This document shows, piece by piece, positions 1 through 3,784 of a stretch of 6,230 nucleotides of DNA; position 1 is the first letter of the stretch, and each line of letters starts with the position of its first letter. The position numbers and the translations under genes are program-made. The DNA is from JAYQPD01 sp046050105 (GTDB lineage Bacteria > Patescibacteriota > Minisyncoccia > Phycocordibacterales > UBA918): the NCBI GenBank assembly GCA_046050105.1, contig JBJOQE010000009.1, forward strand, positions 1 through 6,230, given 5' to 3'. The notes under the pieces are model-generated. The model made no database searches. It was not told the origin of the DNA and worked only from the letters and a program-made list of their open reading frames with translations.

Positions 1-290
1 GGCGTAATGACTGGGGAACTGTCTCAAGGGCTTGCTCGGTGAAAATACAATACCGGTGAAGATGCCGGTTACCTGCAGTTAGACGAAAAGACCCCAGGAG
101 CTTTACTGTAGCTTCGTATTGGGGCTGTTCGATTGATGCGTAGCATAGGTGGGAGAGGTTGAAGGAATGATTTTGGTTGTTCTGGACTCGTCAGTGAAAT
201 ACCACTCTTTAATTGGGCAGTTCCTAACCCGCGGAAGAAAAATCCCGTGGAGACAGTGCGTGGCAGGCAGTTTTAGTGGGGCGCTACCCT
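1..290 (+). rRNA. 23S rRNA, exon 1 (partial; 5' part outside window)
   Basis: This is the end of domain IV and the start of domain V of large-subunit rRNA, recognised by hand comparison with the E. coli sequence. Landmarks are GGCGTAATGA at the start, GACGAAAAGACCCC at 82-95 (the macrolide-site strand of the peptidyl transferase centre), GATAGGTGGGAG-like sequence near 145, GAAATACCACTC near 197, and the P-loop TGGGGCG at 277-283. Helix 80 is kept by covariation: TAG (274-276) pairs with CTA (284-286), where E. coli has GAC/GUC. The exon stops inside helix 81 after CCCT (287-290). Its continuation CC plus the TAAAAAGTAAC loop lies at 792, so the rRNA is interrupted here by an intron. The base equivalent to E. 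coli 2057 (position 86) is A instead of G. Confidence 0.97.
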
Positions 291-336
291 TGGCATCGTG
301 ATTAGTAATGATCGTGATGCCAAACTGTGGCGCCTC
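278..336 (+). promoter_or_regulatory. Hairpin pairing the 5' exon with intron 1 and covering its 5' splice site
   Basis: Exon bases 278-287 pair with intron bases 327-336 over 10 bp (two G-U wobbles). After a short internal loop, 290-297 (TTGGCATC) pairs perfectly with 316-323 (GATGCCAA). The splice junction 290/291 is therefore inside a helix with U290 paired to A323, not in the U-G pair needed for cleavage. The fold competes with the guide pairing at 395-399. Intron 2 has a hairpin of the same layout. Confidence 0.6.
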
Positions 337-388
337 CAGAGAAAAATCGGGAGTAATTAAGACCTACTCAAATCTCGAAACAAATAAA

Positions 389-399
389 TTTTTAGGGGG
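389..399 (+). other. Internal guide sequence of intron 1 (P1/P10)
   Basis: TTTTTAGG (389-396) is perfectly complementary, over 8 bp, to the first eight bases of exon 2, CCTAAAAA (792-799), giving P10. The run G395-G399 can pair with the end of exon 1, CCCT (287-290), including the U290-G wobble, giving P1. The two pairings overlap by one or two G residues and may form in turn. This places both splice sites and leaves a P1 loop of about 100 nt that holds extra hairpins (290-323 and 351-369). Confidence 0.8.
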
Positions 400-505
400 C
401 ATAATTTCTTGAAAGGGAAATTGTGGAAATCAGCTGATATCGGGAAAACTCTCTTGTAATAAGAGACAATTCCGAGGGAAGTTTGTGAACTTTGTTAAGG
501 TAAAC

Positions 506-512
506 AAGGAGG
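506..512 (+). promoter_or_regulatory. Strong Shine-Dalgarno site for the intron-encoded ORF
   Basis: AAGGAGG lies 5 nt before the ATG at 518, close to ideal sequence and spacing. It is the only convincing Shine-Dalgarno site found in the window. TTGTT (492-496) can pair with AACAA (503-507) next to it, which might affect access. Confidence 0.75.
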
Positions 513-517
513 AAATC

Positions 518-646
518 ATGAGAAATCTAGTAAATCTTTGCAGAGGTGTTCTGCAAGATATTGGCCTTTTTATTTTATTTTTCATCGTAGGGGGAGTGCT
601 CGTTGGAGTGCTTTCACCCGTAGTGAGTGCACTAATCACGAAGTAA
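518..646 (+). CDS. Predicted 42-residue single-pass membrane protein encoded inside group I intron 1
   Basis: The frame reads MRNLVNLCRGVLQDIG, then a strongly hydrophobic stretch at about residues 17-40 (starting LFILFFIVGGVLVGVL) and ends SALITK before TAA. I recognise no family. There is no LAGLIDADG, GIY-YIG or HNH motif, so it is not a recognisable homing endonuclease. It looks like one transmembrane helix with a basic N-terminus (two Arg before the helix) and a short C-terminal tail. Support for translation: the AAGGAGG site at 506-512, an ATG start, a frame ending well inside the P6 loop, and a neat hairpin after the stop. A promoter of its own is not visible, so it would be made from the pre-rRNA or the excised intron. 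At this length an open frame could be chance; the Shine-Dalgarno site and hydrophobic pattern are the main evidence. It might be a small membrane peptide, a toxin-like peptide, or a relic that gives the intron some benefit; none of these is shown. Confidence 0.6.
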   Translation: MRNLVNLCRGVLQDIGLFILFFIVGGVLVGVLSPVVSALITK

Positions 647-659
647 ATCAAAAAGTTCT

Positions 660-687
660 GGACGAGAGATGCGCGCATCACTCGTCC
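660..687 (+). other. Stable hairpin after the intron ORF
   Basis: GGACGAG (660-666) pairs perfectly with CTCGTCC (681-687), and inside it GATG..CATC (668-679) forms a second short stem, the two joined by single A-A mismatches. There is no T-run, so it is not an intrinsic terminator. It abuts the 3' strand of the P6 stem (688) and probably stacks on it, closing the ORF-bearing loop. Confidence 0.65.
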
Positions 688-791
688 CCTTAACAAAGTT
701 CACAAACACCCGTAGAGACTACACGCTGAACCTCGCGCATGGCGAGCAAGATATAGTCCGTCCTGCATGGCGACATGCAGTTAACAAAGAG

Positions 792-1123
792 CCTAAAAAG
801 TAACGGAGGGGTCTAAAGGTCAGCTAGGTGCGAATGGAAACCGTACCGATAGTGCAATGGCAAAAGCTGGCTTGACTGTGAGACGTCGATGTCAAACAGA
901 CGCGAAAGCGGAGCATAGTGAACCGACGGTTTGCGTTAGATGCAGCCGGAGATTACCCGATAAAAGTTACCCTGGGGATAACAGGCTAGTTGCTCCCAAG
1001 CGTCCATAGCGACGGAGCAGTTCGGCACCTCGATGTCGGCTCAACTTATCCTGGGGCTGGAGCAGGTCCCAAGGGTTTGGCTGTTCGCCAATTAAAAAGT
1101 TACGTGAGCTGGGTTTAGACCGT
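792..1123 (+). rRNA. 23S rRNA, exon 2
   Basis: This exon starts in helix 81 with CCTAAAAAGTAACGGAGGGG and runs through the core of domain V. Landmarks are GTGCAATGGCAAAAGC (852-867), GGGGATAACAGGCT (974-987), GGCACCTCGATGTCGGCTC (1024-1042), CCTGGGGCTG (1051-1060), GGTCCCAAGGGTTTGGCTGTTCGCC (1065-1089) and GAGCTGGGTTTAGACCGT up to 1123. It contains most of the peptidyl transferase ring. The break falls after ACCGT, where E. coli reads AACGT|CGTGAGAC at about 2593, a site well known for group I introns in organelle rRNA. Confidence 0.97.
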
Positions 1124-1166
1124 TCAGGTTGTGAAGCGATTCATTACCTGAACCTATCTAAACCCA
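1110..1166 (+). promoter_or_regulatory. Hairpin pairing the 5' exon with intron 2 and covering its 5' splice site
   Basis: Exon bases 1110-1119 pair perfectly with intron bases 1157-1166 (10 bp). After a small internal loop, 1122-1129 pairs perfectly with 1146-1153 (8 bp), and the splice junction 1123/1124 lies inside this helix. U1123 pairs with A1152 here rather than forming the U-G wobble with the guide at 1186. The layout copies the hairpin at the start of intron 1, with different sequence. Confidence 0.65.
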
Positions 1167-1393
1167 CGAGGTTAAGACATACACGGCGGCATAGCACAGT
1201 GATGTGTTGTGAGAAGTTGACTGATATCGGTGAAACCCTACCGCGTAAGCGGGGGCAATACCGAGGGAAGCGCATGAAAACGTCATTCGCACCCCTAGAG
1301 ACTACACGTTGACCATCTCTTTCGAGATGAAGATATAGTCCAATCCCCACAGTAATGTGGGAAGACCCGCTCCTTTTGCGGGTCGAGTAGATG
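1124..1393 (+). ncRNA. Group I self-splicing intron 2 in 23S rRNA (E. coli site about 2593), no ORF
   Basis: A compact 270-nt intron. Helices: P2 1190-1197/1204-1211; P3 GTTGAC 1216-1221 with GTTGAC 1308-1313 (two G-U); P4 TCGGT 1227-1231 with ACCGA 1260-1264; P5 CCC 1236-1238 with GGG 1253-1255, extended by CCGC-GTAA-GCGG; P6 GCG 1270-1272 with CGC 1288-1290; P7 GACTA 1300-1304 with TAGTC 1336-1340; P8 CATCTC 1314-1319 with GAGATG 1324-1329; P9 CCCAC 1346-1350 with GTGGG 1357-1361; and another terminal hairpin GACCCGC 1364-1370 with GCGGGTC 1378-1384. The guide is at 1182-1189: CACG pairs with exon 3 CGTG (P10), and GCGG pairs with CCGT ending exon 2 (P1, U1123-G1186 wobble). The last base is G1393. 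The core shares GATATCGG, CCGAGGGAAG, AGAGACTACACG and AAGATATAGTCC with intron 1, so the two are related. Confidence 0.95.
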
Positions 1394-1680
<287 letters not shown>

Positions 1681-1716
1681 AAGGAATATTGGTAATGACA
1701 ATGAGAAGAGTTTTCT

Positions 1717-1795
1717 AACAATGCGTGATATGTAGTATATGAATGTTCTGAAGTGAGTTTATTCTCCTGTAGCTTAGAAAGAGCCATGCATTGTT
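1717..1795 (+). repeat. 11-bp inverted repeat between the spacer and the tRNA-Asn anticodon arm
   Basis: AACAATGCGTG (1717-1727) can pair over 11 bp, with one G-U, with 1785-1795. That segment is the 5' half of the tRNA-Asn anticodon arm and includes anticodon GTT (1793-1795). The rest of spacer 1681-1762 shows no gene or other clear signal. The pairing would compete with the tRNA fold. It may be a pre-rRNA structure or chance. Confidence 0.4.
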
Positions 1796-1834
1796 TATGT
1801 ATGAGTGTTGGTTAAAACCCAGCCAGGAGAGCCA
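1763..1834 (+). tRNA. tRNA-Asn(GUU) with reduced D-loop and atypical T-loop
   Basis: The acceptor stem TCTCCTG (1763-1769) pairs perfectly with CAGGAGA (1824-1830), followed by discriminator G and encoded CCA. The D-stem GCTT/GAGC (1772-1775/1781-1784) encloses only five bases, AGAAA, so G18 and G19 are missing. The anticodon arm is ATGCA-TTGTTTA-TGTAT (1786-1802), with U33, anticodon GUU at 1793-1795 and U at position 37. The variable region has 4 nt. The T-arm is GTTGG-TTAAAAC-CCAGC (1807-1823); the loop lacks C56. Discriminator G73 and the U-starting acceptor agree with bacterial tRNA-Asn. Loss of both G19 and C56 removes a standard tertiary contact, as in some mitochondrial tRNAs. It may be a functional minimal tRNA or a decaying copy. 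It lies in the 23S-5S spacer, probably cotranscribed with the rRNA. Confidence 0.7.
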
Positions 1835-1855
1835 GTTCGTTTCAGTTGTGTAGTA

Positions 1856-1983
1856 ATCCCCGTAGCTCAGAGTGGGCAAGCTAGTAGGTATGCGACAGAA
1901 AAGTGCACCGAATGCGTGTTCCCAGGTAGAGTGTCGAGATGGTATCTCGAAGGTCGTTGGTTCAAATCCAACCGGGGGTACCA
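1856..1983 (+). tRNA. tRNA-Thr(GGU) interrupted by about 51 nt in the D-loop
   Basis: The acceptor ATCCCCG (1856-1862) pairs with CGGGGGT (1973-1979), with one G-U, then discriminator A and encoded CCA. U8, A9 and D-stem GCTC (1865-1868) follow. The 3' D-stem GAGT appears only at 1929-1932. Removing 1876-1926 gives a normal D-loop of the type AGAGTGG-TA. The anticodon arm is TCGAG-ATGGTAT-CTCGA (1934-1950) with U33 and anticodon GGU (1941-1943). The variable loop is AGGTC and the T-arm GTTGG-TTCAAAT-CCAAC (1956-1972) is canonical, including C56. The extra segment can fold back: TGGG (1873-1876) with CCCA (1921-1924), then shorter pairings with GGTATGC/GTGCACC near the tip. It is far too short for a group I intron, and the place is not the anticodon loop where bacterial tRNA introns usually lie. 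It could be an unspliced D-arm extension, a novel intron or a pseudogene. Confidence 0.75.
1876..1926 (+). other. D-loop insertion within tRNA-Thr
   Basis: The boundaries are ambiguous by two bases because GG occurs at both ends (1874-1875 and 1925-1926). A self-closing fold is possible: UGGG/CCCA at the base, CA/UG and GC/GC in the middle, GGU-A-UGC (1887-1893) with GUG-C-ACC (1903-1909) near the tip, and an A-rich loop. There is no reading frame and no group I motif. Confidence 0.6.
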
Positions 1984-1994
1984 CACAAAATTAA

Positions 1995-2074
1995 GGGAGA
2001 GGGCATACTATAAAATGTCTGAAACAGAGGGGCGCCAATCCCTTTGGCTACGTCGAATCGTAGCTCTCCTGCCA
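1995..2074 (+). tRNA. tRNA-like sequence, possibly aberrant tRNA-Trp(CCA)
   Basis: The ends fit a tRNA. GGGAGAG (1995-2001) pairs with CTCTCCT (2064-2070), one G-U, followed by G73 and CCA. Exactly 5' of the 3' acceptor strand is a T-arm-like hairpin, CTACG-TCGAAT-CGTAG (2048-2063), whose 6-nt loop resembles TTCGAAT minus one T. A possible anticodon arm is AGGGG-CGCCAAT-CCCTT (2028-2044), giving anticodon CCA (Trp) and agreeing with discriminator G. However position 33 is G, not the nearly universal U. The D region (2002-2027) is over-long: GCAT/ATGT can form a D-stem, but the loop has no GG, and 9 nt are left before the anticodon arm. Either a pseudogene, a regulatory pseudo-tRNA or a highly derived tRNA. 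The body fold is tentative; the acceptor and T-arm match is the firm part. Confidence 0.42.
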
Positions 2075-2094
2075 TCACTTTGATGGCATCACTT
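2071..2094 (+). repeat. Small hairpin and 8-bp direct repeat in the tRNA-5S spacer
   Basis: GCCATCA (2071-2077) pairs with TGATGGC (2081-2087) through a 3-nt loop, overlapping the CCA end of the tRNA-like gene. CATCACTT occurs at 2073-2080 and again at 2087-2094. A TATAAT hexamer at 2108-2113 lies before 5S, but its best -35-like match is 22 bp away, so I do not call a promoter. The hairpin may be a processing site. Confidence 0.35.
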
Positions 2095-2118
2095 CAGAAC
2101 ATTCATATATAATAGTAA

Positions 2119-2255
<137 letters not shown>

Positions 2256-2262
2256 AGTACAC

Positions 2263-2298
2263 AAAAAATCTCCAACTCATAAGAGTTGGAGATTTTTT
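2263..2298 (+). terminator. Strong intrinsic terminator of the rRNA operon, probably bidirectional
   Basis: ATCTCCAACTC (2268-2278) pairs perfectly with GAGTTGGAGAT (2283-2293) around an ATAA loop. A5 (2263-2267) precedes and T5 (2294-2298) follows, extending the stem to 16 bp. The T-run serves the + strand and the A-run gives a T-run on the - strand. It ends 72 bp before the next start codon, so the downstream genes need their own promoter. Confidence 0.96.
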
Positions 2299-2353
2299 AT
2301 GTATCTACCGTTTGTTAATTCCCAATACTTGCTACATCCGTCTGCTCATTTGT

Positions 2354-2362
2354 TGCTACAAT
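2354..2362 (+). promoter_or_regulatory. Extended -10 promoter of the vWA gene
   Basis: TGCTACAAT gives an extended -10 (TGN plus TACAAT at 2357-2362). No good -35 is seen at the usual spacing. A start point 7 nt after the hexamer would be at about 2369, 2 nt before the ATG at 2371, so the mRNA would be almost leaderless. TTGCTACA occurs twice (2329-2336, 2353-2360) with the second copy overlapping the -10. Confidence 0.6.
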
Positions 2363-2370
2363 ATACCTCT

Positions 2371-3744
2371 ATGGAACTCGATGCTCGGCCATGGGCACTG
2401 CGCCGTAAGTTTGTGTACGTAAGCGGCGTGCTCGCCTTTCTGCTTTTTGTGTGTGCAATTATCTACGCAGTTTTTTTCTACACCCCCGCTTCATGTTTTG
2501 ATGAAAATAAAAACGGCAGTGAAACAGGCACCGATTGTGGTGGTGTGTGTGAGCGCGTGTGCAAAGTAGACATTGAAGACCCCACCGTAAAGTGGGCGCG
2601 TGCATTCCGTGTGTCGCCTGGGATGTATAACGCCGTTGCGCACGTTGAGAATCGGAATCTAGGGGTAGGGGCGAAGGACATCCCCTATACGTTCACTCTC
2701 TACGATGACCGAGGTGACGTCATCATGAAAGTGGAAGACATCACCACGCTCCCACCAGGCAACGTGTATGCGGTGTTCGAAGATCGCATTGAAACGGGTG
2801 ACCGTATTCCGGTGAAGACAACGCTTGATTTCAATACTGACATCCCATGGACAAAGATGGATCAAGGCAAGGAACAGTTCTATGTACAGTCAAAAGAACT
2901 CTCGAGCTCAGACTGGAAGCCGCGTCTCGATGCATCTATCCTCAACCGCTCTCTCGATGATGCACGCGACGTCGAGGCAATCGCTACTATCTTCGATGCT
3001 CGTGGCACACCGCTCACCGCTTCGCGCACCGTGGTGCCCCACTTTAAGGCGCAGGAAGAGCGCAAGGTGACCTTTACCTGGCCAGAGCCTATCGCAAAGA
3101 CGGTGCGTAGCTGTGCTGTACCTTCAGACGTGATGCTCGCCATCGACCTTTCGGGAAGTATTAATGACGACGGTGGCACGCCACCTGAACCGTTAGAGAC
3201 CGTACTTCGCGCAGCAAGCGGTTTTGCAAAACGCTTGAAGGATAAAGACCAGGTGGGCATTGCCACGTTTGCCACCGAAGCATTTATTGTAGAGCAGTTG
3301 AGCACCGATAGAAGCCGTATTGCCGATGAGGTGCGCACACTTCGCGTGGAGCCCAAGGAAGAACGCGGCTCCACCAACACAGGAGATGGCCTTAAAGCAG
3401 GCATGGTGGAGCTTTTGTCGCCGCGTCATAATAAAGACGCCCGCAAGGTTGTGGTACTGCTTACAGACGGCAAGGCAAATGCGCCAGAAAGTAGGGATGT
3501 GACACCAGAGGAATACGCACAGGCGCTCGCTGAAGAGGCGCGTGCGCGAGGCATCGAGGTGTATGCGATCGGACTGGGGAGTACCGTTAACGCTACGTTC
3601 CTTGCCTCACTCGCAAGTACTCCAAAACATAGCTTTCAAGCCATAAATTCAGCAACTCTGGACGAGATATACCGTACTATTTCGCAATCGCTGTGCGAGG
3701 ATGGTGCGGCGGTCATTGATATCATCACTAAGGTGAATAGGTAG
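2371..3744 (+). CDS. Membrane-anchored von Willebrand factor A (vWA) domain protein, 457 aa
   Basis: Domains in order: a basic N-terminus (RRK, 11-13), one membrane helix or uncleaved signal anchor (about 14-37), a cysteine motif C-x-D-x3-NG-x-E-x-G-x-DCGG-x2-C-x3-C (42-64) that resembles small calcium-binding or disulfide motifs of secreted proteins, two beta-rich segments (about 75-160 and 175-245) with FxLYD-like wording such as YTFTLYDDRGDVI, then a vWA domain (about 250-440). The metal-ion-dependent adhesion site is complete: DLSGS (D259-S263), T335 in GSTNTGDG, and D366 in LLTDGK. C248 and C442 bracket the vWA domain and could form a disulfide. The body is probably outside the cell, in adhesion or envelope assembly; the partner is unknown. 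The frame is open upstream through 5S and the terminator, and an ATG at 2299 lies in the terminator tail. ATG 2371 is chosen because it sits just after a -10 box and starts immediately before the anchor. No Shine-Dalgarno site is visible. Confidence 0.88.
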   Translation: MELDARPWALRRKFVYVSGVLAFLLFVCAIIYAVFFYTPASCFDENKNGSETGTDCGGVCERVCKVDIEDPTVKWARAFRVSPGMYNAVAHVENRNLGVGAKDIPYTFTLYDDRGDVIMKVEDITTLPPGNVYAVFEDRIETGDRIPVKTTLDFNTDIPWTKMDQGKEQFYVQSKELSSSDWKPRLDASILNRSLDDARDVEAIATIFDARGTPLTASRTVVPHFKAQEERKVTFTWPEPIAKTVRSCAVPSDVMLAIDLSGSINDDGGTPPEPLETVLRAASGFAKRLKDKDQVGIATFATEAFIVEQLSTDRSRIADEVRTLRVEPKEERGSTNTGDGLKAGMVELLSPRHNKDARKVVVLLTDGKANAPESRDVTPEEYAQALAEEARARGIEVYAIGLGSTVNATFLASLASTPKHSFQAINSATLDEIYRTISQSLCEDGAAVIDIITKVNR

Positions 3745-3764
3745 CATCGGAACCATGGAGCCCC

Positions 3765-3770
3765 TATAAT
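3765..3770 (+). promoter_or_regulatory. Consensus -10 box for rodA
   Basis: A perfect TATAAT in the 40-bp gap after the vWA stop. A start at about 3777 would leave a leader of about 8 nt before ATG 3785. There is no Shine-Dalgarno site and no clear -35 (TAGCAT at 3742-3747 is poor). The context CCCCTATAA is shared with the box at 5540. Confidence 0.65.
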
Positions 3771-3784
3771 GGGCACGCACGCAT

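Larger units (their letters stand above)
481..707 (+). repeat. 20-bp perfect inverted repeat: extended P6 arm carrying an ORF insert
   Basis: Bases 481-500 and 688-707 are exact reverse complements. The first base follows the Q motif (CCGAGGGAA) at the same point where the short P6 of intron 2 begins, and the last base lies directly before ACCCGTAGAGAC, matching the end of intron 2's P6. The arm is therefore P6, enlarged from 21 nt in intron 2 to 227 nt here. Its loop (501-687) holds a ribosome binding site, a 42-codon reading frame and a terminal hairpin. A long base stem would let the insert sit outside the catalytic core without disturbing it. Confidence 0.85.
291..791 (+). ncRNA. Group I self-splicing intron 1 in 23S rRNA (E. 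coli site about 2262)
   Basis: A complete group I core can be placed by hand: P2 400-408/417-425; P3 TCAGC 430-434 with GCTGA 725-729; P4 around TCGG 440-443 with CCGA 472-475; P5 CTCTT 451-455 with AAGAG 461-465; a long P6 481-500/688-707; P7 GACTA 717-721 with TAGTC 754-758; P8 CTCGC 732-736 with GCGAG 742-746; and P9 CTGCATG 763-769 with CATGCAG 774-780, capped by a GCGA tetraloop. The S motif AAGATATAGTCC is at 748-759. The 5' exon ends in U290 and the intron ends in G791, as the family requires. Removing it restores helix 81 as CCCTCC/GGAGGG. No P7.1/P7.2 helices fit between P7 and P3, which argues against subgroup IA; I do not assign a subgroup. A small reading frame sits in the P6 loop. 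The intron must be removed for the ribosome to work. Confidence 0.95.

Noticed and set aside
660..687. Intrinsic terminator after the intron ORF
   Set aside because: The hairpin is strong but has no T-run, and termination here would destroy 23S rRNA synthesis.
430..696. Minus-strand 88-residue frame in intron 1
   Set aside because: It is antisense to the intron core and the Shine-Dalgarno-led ORF, and its sequence is fixed by ribozyme helices.
291..1393. CRISPR array, insertion sequence or homing endonuclease in the rRNA insertions
   Set aside because: There are no regularly spaced repeats, no transposase frame and no LAGLIDADG, HNH or GIY-YIG motif; both inserts are fully explained as group I introns.
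1715..1984. Minus-strand frame containing VPPVGFEPTTFEIPSRHS
   Set aside because: This wording is a well-known artefact of translating the complement of tRNA genes; it overlaps tRNA-Thr and tRNA-Asn.
1805..2083. Plus-strand 92-residue frame across the tRNA spacer
   Set aside because: It lies entirely over the three tRNA-like genes and has no Shine-Dalgarno site or protein-like composition.
2080..2113. Separate promoter for 5S rRNA (TTGATG and TATAAT)
   Set aside because: The hexamers are 22 bp apart, too far for a normal sigma-70 type promoter, and the 5S is naturally cotranscribed.
2880..3404. Minus-strand 174-residue frame inside the vWA gene
   Set aside because: It is a shadow of the vWA coding strand, serine/arginine-rich with no recognisable motif.
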